Assembly (NCBI RefSeq): GCF_003555505.1
Contig: NZ_CP032152.1
Span: forward strand, 186,001-250,000
DNA from: Thermosynechococcus sichuanensis E542
Lineage (GTDB): Bacteria; Cyanobacteriota; Cyanobacteriia; Thermosynechococcales; Thermosynechococcaceae
Direction of reading: 5' to 3'
DNA length: 64,000 bases
A model generated the notes under the pieces. That model had not been told where the DNA came from and ran no database searches. It worked only from the letters and a program-made list of their open reading frames with translations. Shown piece after piece: positions 9,160 through 17,231 of the stretch. The translations under genes were made by a program, and so were the position numbers. Each line of letters starts with the position of its first letter. Within the stretch, counting starts at the first letter, position 1.

Positions 9160-9744
9160 ATGGCAGAATGCACTGACTTAAGTATATCCCCGTCTGACCC
9201 CCCCCTCGTGGCGATCGCCCTCGGAAGCAACCTTGGTGAGCCATTGCGGCAACTGCGCTCAGCGGTCCAAGTGCTTGCCCAAACACCGGGGATCGATGTC
9301 TTAGCCTGCTCGCCGTGGTATCGCACTGTCCCTGTAGGCCCCCCGCAACCGGACTACTGGAATGGTTGTCTCATTGCCCGGACGCAACTTTCCCCTTGGA
9401 CACTCCTGCAAACGCTGCAAAGGATTGAGACGCAATTTGGTCGCCAACGGCAAGAGCAGTGGGGAGCACGCACCCTTGATCTGGATCTGCTGCTCTATGG
9501 CGATCGCGTGATCAACACTACCGAACTAACACTGCCCCATCCCCGCTTGGCGGAACGGCCTTTTGTCCTTGTGCCCCTTGCGGCGATCGCCCCCCACTGG
9601 CAACATCCTCTATTGGCTGAAACCATCCAAACCCTACAGGAGCGGGTGGGGGATGCGGGCATTATTGCCGTTCTTTCTGACGATGCTGGCGAAACCAGGT
9701 TTGCAACTGCTGCCGACAGGCCGCGGCCTGAACCCCACGAATAA
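9160..9744 (+). CDS. folK: 6-hydroxymethyl-7,8-dihydropterin pyrophosphokinase FolK
   Basis: 194 residues. The family signature RTLDLDLLLYGDRVI (near residues 108-122) holds the Mg2+-binding aspartates. The N-terminus has IALGSNLGEPLRQLRSAVQV and the pterin-binding region is YWNGCLIARTQLSP. The enzyme transfers pyrophosphate from ATP to the pterin alcohol, in folate synthesis. The gene stands alone: no folP or folB is next to it. Its last 83 bp overlap the 3' end of the opposing tadA gene; the FolK tail after residue 165 is longer than needed for the fold and is encoded in the overlap. Confidence 0.95.
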   Translation: MAECTDLSISPSDPPLVAIALGSNLGEPLRQLRSAVQVLAQTPGIDVLACSPWYRTVPVGPPQPDYWNGCLIARTQLSPWTLLQTLQRIETQFGRQRQEQWGARTLDLDLLLYGDRVINTTELTLPHPRLAERPFVLVPLAAIAPHWQHPLLAETIQTLQERVGDAGIIAVLSDDAGETRFATAADRPRPEPHE

Positions 9745-10156
9745 CCTCAATGCGGTGGAACACCGCTGGGCTTTGGGGAAGTTGCAGCACTGAGTCAATC
9801 GCCCCTGCTTTTGGATCACTGGTTCCGTAAATGAGGGTGTGAATGCGGGCTTGGATGATGGCACCAGCACACATTGGGCAGGGTTCTAGGGTCACGTAGA
9901 GGCGGCAGCCCGTTAAATACCACGTGCCTAGACGTTGACCTGCGCGGCGGAGGGCAATGATTTCCGCATGGGCAGTGGGGTCATGATCTCGCTGACGGCG
10001 GTTTTCTCCTGTGGCAATGAGTTCATTCTCCGCACTGACAATCACCGCGCCCACCGGCACTTCATCGGCAGCTCCTGCCTGTTCTGCAAGGGCGATCGCC
10101 TGTTGCATCCAAAAGTCATGCTGGTCGGTTTCGGATAAAGGGAGAATGTCTGGCAT
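9662..10156 (-). CDS. tadA: tRNA adenosine(34) deaminase TadA
   Basis: 164 residues of the cytidine-deaminase superfamily. Zinc and catalytic residues are His63-Ala-Glu65 and Cys93-Pro-Met-Cys96 (EPCPMCAGAI). TadA converts A34 to inosine in tRNA-Arg(ACG), and exactly that tRNA is encoded at 28306-28378. Weaker alternatives such as a guanine deaminase are disfavoured by the PVGAVIV and HDPTAHAEIIALR context typical of TadA. Its 3' end overlaps convergent folK by 83 bp. It is divergent from psbK, with 79 bp between the two starts. Confidence 0.95.
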   Translation of the reverse strand: MPDILPLSETDQHDFWMQQAIALAEQAGAADEVPVGAVIVSAENELIATGENRRQRDHDPTAHAEIIALRRAGQRLGTWYLTGCRLYVTLEPCPMCAGAIIQARIHTLIYGTSDPKAGAIDSVLQLPQSPAVFHRIEVIRGVQAAACRQQLQTWFRQHRQKERQ

Positions 10157-10235
10157 GGCGATCCCGTTGCCGCGGCGGCTATGGTACTATTTTTTCAGTT
10201 CTCTTGCGATCGCTGAATTCTTTTAGGAAAACACC

Positions 10236-10376
10236 ATGATTGATGCTTTGGTTTTGGTTGCTAAACTGCCGGAAGCCTACGCCATTTTTGATCCCCTCGT
10301 GGACGTGCTGCCGGTAATTCCTGTGCTCTTTTTGGCCTTGGCCTTTGTTTGGCAAGCTGCTGTCGGTTTCCGTTAA
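10236..10376 (+). CDS. psbK: Photosystem II protein PsbK (precursor)
   Basis: 46 codons. The first nine residues (MIDALVLVA) form the cleaved leader. The mature protein begins [20 protein letters not shown] and ends in a single membrane span, [15 protein letters not shown]. That is the 37-residue PsbK of Thermosynechococcus PSII crystal structures as I recall it. PsbK sits near CP43 and helps bind carotenoids and PsbZ. A ribosome site TTAGGAAA lies 6 bp before the ATG. A strong terminator follows, so it is probably monocistronic. Confidence 0.97.
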
Positions 10377-10410
10377 AGATAGCTGGGATCAAAATCACCC
10401 TGTTCACTTG

Positions 10411-10438
10411 CCCCGTTGATTTCAGCGGGGTTCTTCTT
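10411..10438 (+). terminator. Rho-independent terminator after psbK
   Basis: CCCCG (10411-10415) pairs with CGGGG (10426-10430) and is followed by the pyrimidine tail TTCTTCTT. It sits 35 bp beyond the psbK stop and before yebC. Confidence 0.7.
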
Positions 10439-10461
10439 GGTTTTTTGAGTGCGCTTCCCCT

Positions 10462-11214
10462 ATGGCAGGTCATAGTAAGTGGGCAAACATTAAACGGCAA
10501 AAGGCGCGGGTGGATGCCCAAAAGGGTAAGATCTTTGCGCGGCTATCGCGAGCGATCATTATTGCGGCGCGGCATGGGGGAGGCGATCCAGCCGGCAACT
10601 TTCAACTGCGCAGCGCCATAGAGAAGGCAAAAGCCGCAGGGATTCCCAGTGAAAATATTGAGCGGGCGATCGCCAAGGGCACTGGTACTCTCGACAGTGA
10701 TGCTCCCCTAGAAGCAATTCGCTACGAAGGCTATGGACCGGGGGGCGTGGCATTCTTGATTGAAGCCCTTACGGATAATCGCAATCGCACGGCAGCAGAT
10801 CTGCGAGCTGCCTTTAATAAACAGGGGGGCAACCTCGGCGAAACCGGTTGTGTGGGCTGGATGTTTGAGCAGTGGGGCATTGTTACCGTTGCTGCCCCGG
10901 TAGATGAGGAAGCCTTCCTTGAGGCACTACTGGCGGCGGATGTCGAAACCTATGAGATCCTAGAGGGAGTGGCGGAAGTGCGTTGTCCCGTGCCTGCCCT
11001 TGAAACCGTCAGCGAAACCCTCAAAGCCCATGGCTACACCGTCCTCGACACCGAAAGCCGCTGGATTTCAATGAATACCGTAGAAATCACCGATGAAGAC
11101 ACGGCGCGGCGCGTCCTTAAGCTCATGGATGCCCTCGAAAATCTCGATGATATTCAAAGTGTGGCCACCAACGTCACAATGAGCGATGCCCTGATGGAGG
11201 CGATGTACGTCTAG
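10462..11214 (+). CDS. YebC/PmpR family regulatory/translation factor
   Basis: 250 residues, standard family length. It begins MAGHSKWANIKRQKARVDAQ and has the family segments AARHGGGDPAGNFQLRSAIE and EGYGPGGVAFLIEALTDNRN. Members have been described as transcription regulators, and more recently some as ribosome-associated factors that help polyproline translation; which applies here cannot be told. Complete, with no missing parts. Its 3' end faces recJ across a 282-bp gap. Confidence 0.92.
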   Translation: MAGHSKWANIKRQKARVDAQKGKIFARLSRAIIIAARHGGGDPAGNFQLRSAIEKAKAAGIPSENIERAIAKGTGTLDSDAPLEAIRYEGYGPGGVAFLIEALTDNRNRTAADLRAAFNKQGGNLGETGCVGWMFEQWGIVTVAAPVDEEAFLEALLAADVETYEILEGVAEVRCPVPALETVSETLKAHGYTVLDTESRWISMNTVEITDEDTARRVLKLMDALENLDDIQSVATNVTMSDALMEAMYV

Positions 11215-11496
11215 GCATCCGTGGTTTTACGGAATCTGAGGGAGAATTTCTTCTTTCTTAAGGTTGGCAAAGTTGGGTGGAAACACGGTAGGCAGTCAAA
11301 GGCAGCCGTGGGAGCATAAAAGTACGGTTGCAAGCGTTGCACCGAGGCAAGTTGTGTGTAACCAGATTGAGGCTCTCCTCAGAGCGATCGCTCTTCTTCT
11401 CTCGATCAACGTTGATTGCCCGTGTGTTTCCTGTGTCGGCTCGTGTGTGTTCCTCAGGTTCCCTGTTGAAAGAAAAAAGAAAGTTGTAGCCAGTTT
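11215..11496. other. Intergenic region between convergent yebC and recJ
   Basis: No supported gene. Two perfect palindromes lie close together: AGAGCGATCGCTCT (11382-11395, a HIP1 site) followed by CTTCTTCTC, and ATCAACGTTGAT (11404-11415). Together they could act as a two-way transcription stop for yebC and recJ. An open frame from TTG 11264 lacks any protein-like pattern and I do not call it. Confidence 0.35.
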
Positions 11497-13773
11497 TTAG
11501 TGTGTTTCCTGAAGCGCTTGCAGGGGGGCAGCCGCAAAATAGCGGCGACGGAAATTCTCCTCGGCGATCGCGGCTGTGAAGATCTCTAAGGCCACCGCCG
11601 TATCAGCGGAAGGTTTCACCTGTGGCGGCCACTCACAGCCAAACTCTTCTCCGCGCTGAATAACCTTGACCCCCAGTGTCTGCAGCACATTGAGGGCATA
11701 GTCCAAGGTGACCGCTTCAATGCCAAGGTGTTCCCGCAGCCCCTCTCGTTGTAAACGTGTTTCCTGTTGACTGGCTTGTTGGCACAGCCTCAGGAATTCC
11801 TGCCACACTTTTAGGGCGTCCTGCTCTGGTGGGGGAGAGTAGGCCAGAATCAAGGGTTGCTGTTCCCTTTTCGCGCGCTGAATCCATTGGCGCCAGCTTT
11901 CCCGTGATGTCGGGCAGGTTTCAACGCGCAGACCCTTGGCGCTGGCCTCGTGGGGGCGATCGCGATAATCCATGAGGGACTGAAAAGATGCTGCTTGGAT
12001 GACATTAGTTGCACTGGGTCGCAGCTCTTTAATGACGGCTGATAGGAATCCTTGCCACTGCTCTAGCTCAATCACCAGATCACAGCGTCCCTTGGGGCAA
12101 TCCCCGATTTGATGATCCCACCACTTGGCAGGAAAGGTGTGCTGGCCATCGTGGAGCCACATTGAAACATATCTTCTGGTGTTCTGGTTCCCCCGGTTAT
12201 TGTTATCCCTGAGGTTAGTGAGTTCCACATTGCGCACCAGTAATCGCGGAGGGGGATGGTGAGTGGCGTCAAAGGGGGCAAGCACTTCCAGTTCCTTAAG
12301 CAATCGCTGATTGAGTTGATCCAAGGTCACTTCCAAGTCAATCCGCAAGGGTTGCGGTGTGGCGCTAGCGGTGCCCTCTTTTTGTGTCAAGAATTGGTTA
12401 AGGGCTGCTTCCAGAAGGGGAATATGCGTCATCTTTAACCGCAAGCCCGCTGCATAGGGATGCCCACCAAACCCTTCAAATAAGTGCCGTTGGCTATGCA
12501 GTGCCTCATAGAGATCCACAAAGCCATCGGAGCGCGCTGAACCTGCTGCCATGCCCGTTTCTGGATTGGTCTGAAGCAAAATGGCAGGGCGGCCATAGGT
12601 TTTGACCATCTCGTTCGCCACCAGCCCCAAAAGACTCAATGGCCAACTGTCATCGGTAAGGAGAATCACCCGCGATGCCGAGAGATCCAACTGAGCTACT
12701 TTCGCATGGGCTATCTTGGCAATCTCTTTTTGGCGTTGCTGCCGTTGTGCATTCACTTTTTCAATGTGCTGTGCCAACTGCTGTGCTTGGTGCCGATCTT
12801 GGGTGGTCAAGAGCGTGATTAGCGATCGCACATCTCCTTCTACACGACTGACAGCATTGAGGCAGGGTGCGACGGTGAAACTAATCTCCCGTTGCCGAGC
12901 CGTGCCTTTGGACGCCGCCTTCAAAAGGGCAGCAATCCCCGGGCGTAGGGTCTGACGCTTTCCCAGTTGTTCTAGGCCGCGCTGGGCCAGATAGCGGCAC
13001 TCTCCTTTTAATTCAACCAAGTCGGCAATCAGGCCAATGGCCACTAAATCAAGGAGATTCTCTAGGGCATACCCTTGGGTTTTCTCTGGCCATCGGGCAT
13101 AGACGGCTTCCAAAAACTTGTAGGCGACGCCAACCCCCGATAAGTGACGTAGGGGATGCTCCCAAGGCAACTGCCGAGGATTGATCAGCGCCACAGCCCC
13201 TAGGGGAGCGGGTTCAAGGGTGTGGTGATCGGTAACAATGACATCCATCCCCAACTGACGGGCAAAGGCGATTTCAGCACCATTGGTGCAGCCCGTATCA
13301 CAGGTAATGATTAGGGAGACCCCCTTTTGCTGAAGCGCCTCAAGGCCATGGCGCGACAGACCATGGGAGTCGTACTGGCGATTGGGAATATAAAAATCCA
13401 CCAATTGCGCCCCCAAAACTGGTTTTAGCCCTTCCCAGAGGACAGCGGTGGCTGTGACCCCATCGGTATCGAAGTCTCCCCAGATGGCAACCTTTTCCTG
13501 TTGATCAAAAGCCTGTTGCAAACGCCCTAGGGCAGCGGGCATGTCTGGAAACTCGTTAGGAGAGGCTGACTCGTAGTAGCGCCAATCTAAGAAAGGGGGT
13601 ACTTGCTGAAGATCACGATAGCCCCGCTGCCAAAGTAACTGAGCAGTGATGGCACCCGCATCGGAGTGGAGCTTCTTAACTGCCTCAATGAAGTCTAGGG
13701 GGGCGGGGTCAGCAGAATGGACTTGCCAAGGACGCTGCATGGCGGTGAATTTCTCAGGGAAGGCTGCAAACAT
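11497..13773 (-). CDS. recJ: Single-stranded-DNA-specific exonuclease RecJ
   Basis: 758 residues. The DHH-superfamily motifs are in order: GDFDTDGVTATAVLWEG (~98-114), TCDTGCTNGAEI, the name-giving DHH in VTDHHTLEPAPLG, and the DHHA1 motif GGHPYAAGLRLK (~440). RecJ degrades single strands 5' to 3' in recombination repair and mismatch repair. The C-terminal ~200 residues go beyond the core and are common in cyanobacterial RecJ. The first ATG (13773) and the ATG at 13740 (MQRPWQVHSAD) are both possible starts; the latter looks closer to homologues. It is divergent from the small gene at 13886. Confidence 0.94.
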   Translation of the reverse strand: MFAAFPEKFTAMQRPWQVHSADPAPLDFIEAVKKLHSDAGAITAQLLWQRGYRDLQQVPPFLDWRYYESASPNEFPDMPAALGRLQQAFDQQEKVAIWGDFDTDGVTATAVLWEGLKPVLGAQLVDFYIPNRQYDSHGLSRHGLEALQQKGVSLIITCDTGCTNGAEIAFARQLGMDVIVTDHHTLEPAPLGAVALINPRQLPWEHPLRHLSGVGVAYKFLEAVYARWPEKTQGYALENLLDLVAIGLIADLVELKGECRYLAQRGLEQLGKRQTLRPGIAALLKAASKGTARQREISFTVAPCLNAVSRVEGDVRSLITLLTTQDRHQAQQLAQHIEKVNAQRQQRQKEIAKIAHAKVAQLDLSASRVILLTDDSWPLSLLGLVANEMVKTYGRPAILLQTNPETGMAAGSARSDGFVDLYEALHSQRHLFEGFGGHPYAAGLRLKMTHIPLLEAALNQFLTQKEGTASATPQPLRIDLEVTLDQLNQRLLKELEVLAPFDATHHPPPRLLVRNVELTNLRDNNNRGNQNTRRYVSMWLHDGQHTFPAKWWDHQIGDCPKGRCDLVIELEQWQGFLSAVIKELRPSATNVIQAASFQSLMDYRDRPHEASAKGLRVETCPTSRESWRQWIQRAKREQQPLILAYSPPPEQDALKVWQEFLRLCQQASQQETRLQREGLREHLGIEAVTLDYALNVLQTLGVKVIQRGEEFGCEWPPQVKPSADTAVALEIFTAAIAEENFRRRYFAAAPLQALQETH

Positions 13774-13885
13774 CTGCTTTGATCATAGCGATCGCCCGCA
13801 CAGGCTGGAGAAATTAGCAAAAATTCCTGCCGATCTCTACCCCTACAAATCAGGGAAAGATACAATCAGGACAGCCATTGGGGAT

Positions 13886-14335
13886 ATGAGAAACGTGAAT
13901 CATACATTTTTAGTTGATGGGGGACGGTGGCTGCTGAAGGGTACGTGGCGAGAGGTCAATCAAGAACCCATGCCAGTGACGGGGAGGATTCTTGTCTCTT
14001 GCGGTCAAGATGACTGGTTTTCCATGGCTGCCAAGATCACATTTCCCGACCAAGAGAAGCCAGAATTAGTGTTGCAGTCGCGGGGGAAGTTGGAACTGGA
14101 TGAGCAGGTGTTTACCTATGTGCTCCAACACAGCCTCTTTGGTCGGCTAGAAGGGGAGGGTTGGATTACCCCCCATGCGATCGTGCAGCACTTTATTTTG
14201 CTGGGGGATGCCAACCGCTGTACGGGCTTTGAGCACTACTGGCAACTGGACGCCAATCACTACACACTCCTCAGCGGTATTCACAACAGCCATAGGCTCA
14301 AACATTTACTGGAGGCAACCCTCGAACGGGTTTAG
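13886..14335 (+). CDS. Conserved cyanobacterial hypothetical protein
   Basis: 149 residues from the ATG at 13886, which follows GGGGAT; the frame stays open upstream into recJ but that part reads like antisense. The protein starts MRNVNHTFLVDGGRWLLKGTW and has an alternating strand pattern (GRILVSCGQDDWFSMAAKIT) that suggests a lipocalin-like or beta-barrel fold of about 150 residues. The C-terminal half has the conserved-looking HSLFGRLEGEGWI, HAIVQHFILLGDANRCTGFE and HNSHRLKHLLEATLERV. I do not recognise a function. It precedes menC by 12 bp on the same strand, so co-transcription is likely. Confidence 0.75.
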   Translation: MRNVNHTFLVDGGRWLLKGTWREVNQEPMPVTGRILVSCGQDDWFSMAAKITFPDQEKPELVLQSRGKLELDEQVFTYVLQHSLFGRLEGEGWITPHAIVQHFILLGDANRCTGFEHYWQLDANHYTLLSGIHNSHRLKHLLEATLERV

Positions 14336-14347
14336 TGGGGGCTAGGG

Positions 14348-15337
14348 GTGCGCTGGCAGTGGCGTATCTACGAGGAACCCCTTCGGGAACCCTTGGCAAC
14401 AGCCCAAGGGGTCTGGCGATCGCGCTCAGGGATTTATCTGCGCCTCGAAGATGAACAAGGCCACGTGGGCTACGGTGAAATTGCCCCCCTGCCTGGCTGG
14501 GGCAGCGAAACCCTCAGTGCTGATATTGCCCTGTGTCAGCAACTGCCGCCTCACCTTACCCCAGAGATCATTGCCACCATTCCCGAGGCGTTACCCGCTG
14601 CCCAATTTGGGTTTGTTACGGCATGGCAGAGTGTCGGGCAACTCCCCTATCGGCTACGCCCTTGGCCAATCTGCGCCCTTTTAGGCAGTGGTCGGGTCGC
14701 CCTTGAGCAGTGGCAGCAGCCTTGGCAGCAGGGACAAACCACCTTCAAGTGGAAAGTGGCTGTCCTGTCCCCAGAGGAAGAGCAAGGCATCCTGACGACG
14801 TTACTGGCAGCACTGCCCCAGGTCGCGAAATTACGCCTTGATGCCAACGGCGGCTGGGATTTAGCCACCGCAGAACGCTGGTTTGCTTGGCTGGATCGCC
14901 ATGGGAACGGCAAAATTGAGTATGTGGAGCAACCGCTACCCCCCGACCAGTGGCAAGCTCTACTGACCCTTGCCCAGACGGTGACAACGGCGATCGCCCT
15001 CGATGAGAGTGTCGTCAGTGCAACTGAAGTGCAGCATTGGTTAGAGCGGGGCTGGCCGGGACTCTTGGTGATTAAGCCAGCACTGTTTGGCTCTCCAGAA
15101 CGCTTGAATGTCCTGTTGCGTGAAGGTTTAGAACCGCAGCGGCTGGTCTTTTCCTCGGCCCTCGAAGGGGCGATCGCCCGCACGGCAATTTTTCAGTGCT
15201 TGGAAACATGGCAGCCCTGTCGTGCCCTCGGCTTTGGCATCGAACGCTGGCGATCGGCACCCCTGCTCACCTCCTTGGCCGACTATGACGCAGAATGGCA
15301 TCGCCTTGACAATTATGGTAAAAATTACTATAAATAA
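14348..15337 (+). CDS. menC: o-Succinylbenzoate synthase MenC
   Basis: 329 residues of the enolase superfamily, starting at GTG 14348. Substrate lid: RWQWRIYEEPLREPLATAQG. Barrel residues: the lysine pair in FKWKVAVL, metal-binding aspartate in KLRLDANGGWD, glutamate in YVEQPLP, aspartate in IALDESVV, and KPAL. It converts SHCHC to o-succinylbenzoate in phylloquinone (vitamin K1) synthesis, which supplies the A1 cofactor of photosystem I. Other men genes are absent here. Its stop lies 24 bp before pncB, and its last codons overlap a palindrome that may be an operator for pncB. Confidence 0.9.
   Translation: MRWQWRIYEEPLREPLATAQGVWRSRSGIYLRLEDEQGHVGYGEIAPLPGWGSETLSADIALCQQLPPHLTPEIIATIPEALPAAQFGFVTAWQSVGQLPYRLRPWPICALLGSGRVALEQWQQPWQQGQTTFKWKVAVLSPEEEQGILTTLLAALPQVAKLRLDANGGWDLATAERWFAWLDRHGNGKIEYVEQPLPPDQWQALLTLAQTVTTAIALDESVVSATEVQHWLERGWPGLLVIKPALFGSPERLNVLLREGLEPQRLVFSSALEGAIARTAIFQCLETWQPCRALGFGIERWRSAPLLTSLADYDAEWHRLDNYGKNYYK
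15313..15333. promoter_or_regulatory. 21-bp imperfect palindrome upstream of pncB (candidate NrtR operator)
   Basis: Arms TTATGGTAA (15313-15321) and TTACTATAA (15325-15333) are inverted repeats with one mismatch in nine, separated by AAA. The right arm contains TACTATAA, which could be a -10 box for pncB, whose ATG is 28 bp further on. An NrtR-type regulator is encoded in the same cluster. That this is its site is inference. Confidence 0.45.
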
Positions 15338-15360
15338 AACAGCCTTTACATCCCAGAGCC

Positions 15361-16674
15361 ATGACGGGTTTCACTTTGGCCGCCAGTGACTACAGTTTGC
15401 TGACGGATCTCTACCAATTGACGATGGTGGCCACCTACGCAGGTGAGGATTTGGCTTGGACACCCGCCAGCTTTGAACTGAGTGTGCGGCGACTGCCCCG
15501 AGGATATACCTATTTGGTGGCGATGGGGTTGGCTCAGGTACTGGAATACCTACAACAGGTGCAATTCACCCCCCAGCAAATTGACTACTTGAAAAGTCTA
15601 GCCGTCTTTGAGCAGGCACCCGCTGCATTTTGGGAGCTGTTGAGCCAGAGCCAGTTCCAGGGGGATGTGTGGGCGGTTCCGGAAGGAACGGTTGTGTTTG
15701 CCCAAGAACCGCTGCTGCGGATTGAGGCGCCCCTCTGGCAAGCCCAGTGGCTAGAGACTTGTCTGCTCAATATCGTCAACTACCAAACCCTTGTGGCCAC
15801 CCGCGCTTCTCGGCTGCGACAGTTGGTGGGGGCAGAGATTGATTTGTTGGAATTTGGTACGCGCCGTGCCTTTAGTCCCCAAGCGTCCCTGTGGGCGGCA
15901 CGCTCAGCCCTTGCCGCCGGATTTACGGCCACTTCGAATGTCTTAGCAGCACAGCAGTTGGGAGTTGTCCCCACAGGCACGATGGCGCATTCCCTTGTGA
16001 TGGCGATCGCCACCCTCAGCGGTACAGAACAGGATGCTTTTACGGTCTTTTTGCGCTACTACCCAGCAGGGGCACTCTTAGTAGATACCTATGACACCTT
16101 AGCTGCCGTTGCTACCCTTGCCGATCGCCAAGCGGCCGGCGAAATTATCGTCAAGGCGGTGCGGATTGATTCAGGGGATCTCCTCAGCCTCTCCCAGAAA
16201 ATTCGCGAACTTCTGCCCCAAACCAAAATCATTGCCAGTGGTGATCTCGATGAAGGGGAAATTCGCCGCCTGCGGGCTGCGGGTGCCTGTATTGATGCCT
16301 ATGGCATTGGCACGAAGCTGGTAACGGGAGAACCAGTCAACGGCGTCTATAAACTAGTGGAGATCAATGGTCAGGGGGTGATGAAGGTCTCCAGTGGCAA
16401 AATGACCCTACCCGGACGCAAGCAAATTTATCGCCGCCCCAGTGGAGATTGCCTTGCCCTTGCCAGCGAGGACAATGTGTGGGGCAGACCGCTCCTTGAA
16501 CCCGTCATGAAGGAAGGGCGCCCCCTCTATGCTCCGGAGTCCTTGGAAACGATTCGCGATCGCCACCGCGCCAGCTTGGCGGAATTGCCCGAGACCCTCT
16601 TGGATGTGACCCAGCCCGTGGTCTATTCCCCTGCCCTTGACGCCCTGATTCAACAGTTACGCCACCGCCCATGA
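15361..16674 (+). CDS. pncB: Nicotinate phosphoribosyltransferase
   Basis: 437 residues. Recognised by LTDLYQLTMVATYAGED at the N-terminus, LLEFGTRRAFSPQASLWAAR, GTMAHSLVMAI, and the PRPP-site region VRIDSGDLLSLSQKIR with GDLDEGEIRRL and YGIGTKLVTGEP. It joins nicotinate to PRPP (with ATP) to give nicotinate mononucleotide, the entry of the salvage (Preiss-Handler) route to NAD. It overlaps nadD by 4 bp and heads pncB-nadD-nrtR-nadE, so three successive steps and a regulator are together. Confidence 0.94.
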   Translation: MTGFTLAASDYSLLTDLYQLTMVATYAGEDLAWTPASFELSVRRLPRGYTYLVAMGLAQVLEYLQQVQFTPQQIDYLKSLAVFEQAPAAFWELLSQSQFQGDVWAVPEGTVVFAQEPLLRIEAPLWQAQWLETCLLNIVNYQTLVATRASRLRQLVGAEIDLLEFGTRRAFSPQASLWAARSALAAGFTATSNVLAAQQLGVVPTGTMAHSLVMAIATLSGTEQDAFTVFLRYYPAGALLVDTYDTLAAVATLADRQAAGEIIVKAVRIDSGDLLSLSQKIRELLPQTKIIASGDLDEGEIRRLRAAGACIDAYGIGTKLVTGEPVNGVYKLVEINGQGVMKVSSGKMTLPGRKQIYRRPSGDCLALASEDNVWGRPLLEPVMKEGRPLYAPESLETIRDRHRASLAELPETLLDVTQPVVYSPALDALIQQLRHRP

Positions 16675-17231
16675 CCATTGCCCTTTTCGGTACCAGTGCT
16701 GATCCACCCACCGCCGCCCACGGCGATATTCTCCAGTGGCTGAGCGATCGCTATGACCGCGTTTTGGTGTGGGCAGCCGATAACCCCTTCAAAGGGCAGC
16801 AAACCCCCTTGCCCTATCGCCAAACCATGCTCAATCTCTTGGTGCGCAGCCTCAACCGCCCCAATGTCGAGCACCACCCCGAACTCAGCTACCCCTACAC
16901 CATCCATTCCGTTGAGCAGGTGAAGCAGCAGTGGCCTTGTGAACCCCTTACCCTTGTGGTTGGCAGTGATGTTCTGGCTAAACTGCCCCAGTGGTATCAG
17001 GCGGCGCAGCTCCTTAAACAGGTGAAGCTCTTGGTCTTGCAGCGGCCGGGTGTCATCATTGACCCCAAGGACTGGCAAGCTGTGCGGCAATTGTGTCCCG
17101 AGATGGAACTGGCAAACTATCGTGGACCAGCGGTCTCCTCGACAACCTACCGGCAACAGCGGGATGAACAACAACTCCTGCCGGCGATCGCCCAGTATAT
17201 TCAGCAGCAAGGACTCTACGCGCAGCCATGA
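16671..17231 (+). CDS. nadD: Nicotinate-nucleotide adenylyltransferase
   Basis: 186 residues. Nucleotidyltransferase signature IALFGTSADPPTAAHGDIL, with His in the second position of the (H/T)xGH motif and Asp in place of the last His. The C-terminal substrate loop is VSSTTYRQQRDEQQLL, equivalent to the ISSTxxR motif. SDVLAKLPQWYQAAQLL also fits NadD. It adenylates NaMN to deamido-NAD. ATG overlaps the pncB stop (ATGA), and nrtR overlaps its own stop by 4 bp, a sign of translational coupling. Confidence 0.9.
   Translation: MTIALFGTSADPPTAAHGDILQWLSDRYDRVLVWAADNPFKGQQTPLPYRQTMLNLLVRSLNRPNVEHHPELSYPYTIHSVEQVKQQWPCEPLTLVVGSDVLAKLPQWYQAAQLLKQVKLLVLQRPGVIIDPKDWQAVRQLCPEMELANYRGPAVSSTTYRQQRDEQQLLPAIAQYIQQQGLYAQP

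Noticed and set aside
11264-11500. 78-codon plus-strand frame between yebC and recJ
   Set aside because: Starts at TTG with no ribosome site, overlaps the recJ stop, and has no protein-like pattern.
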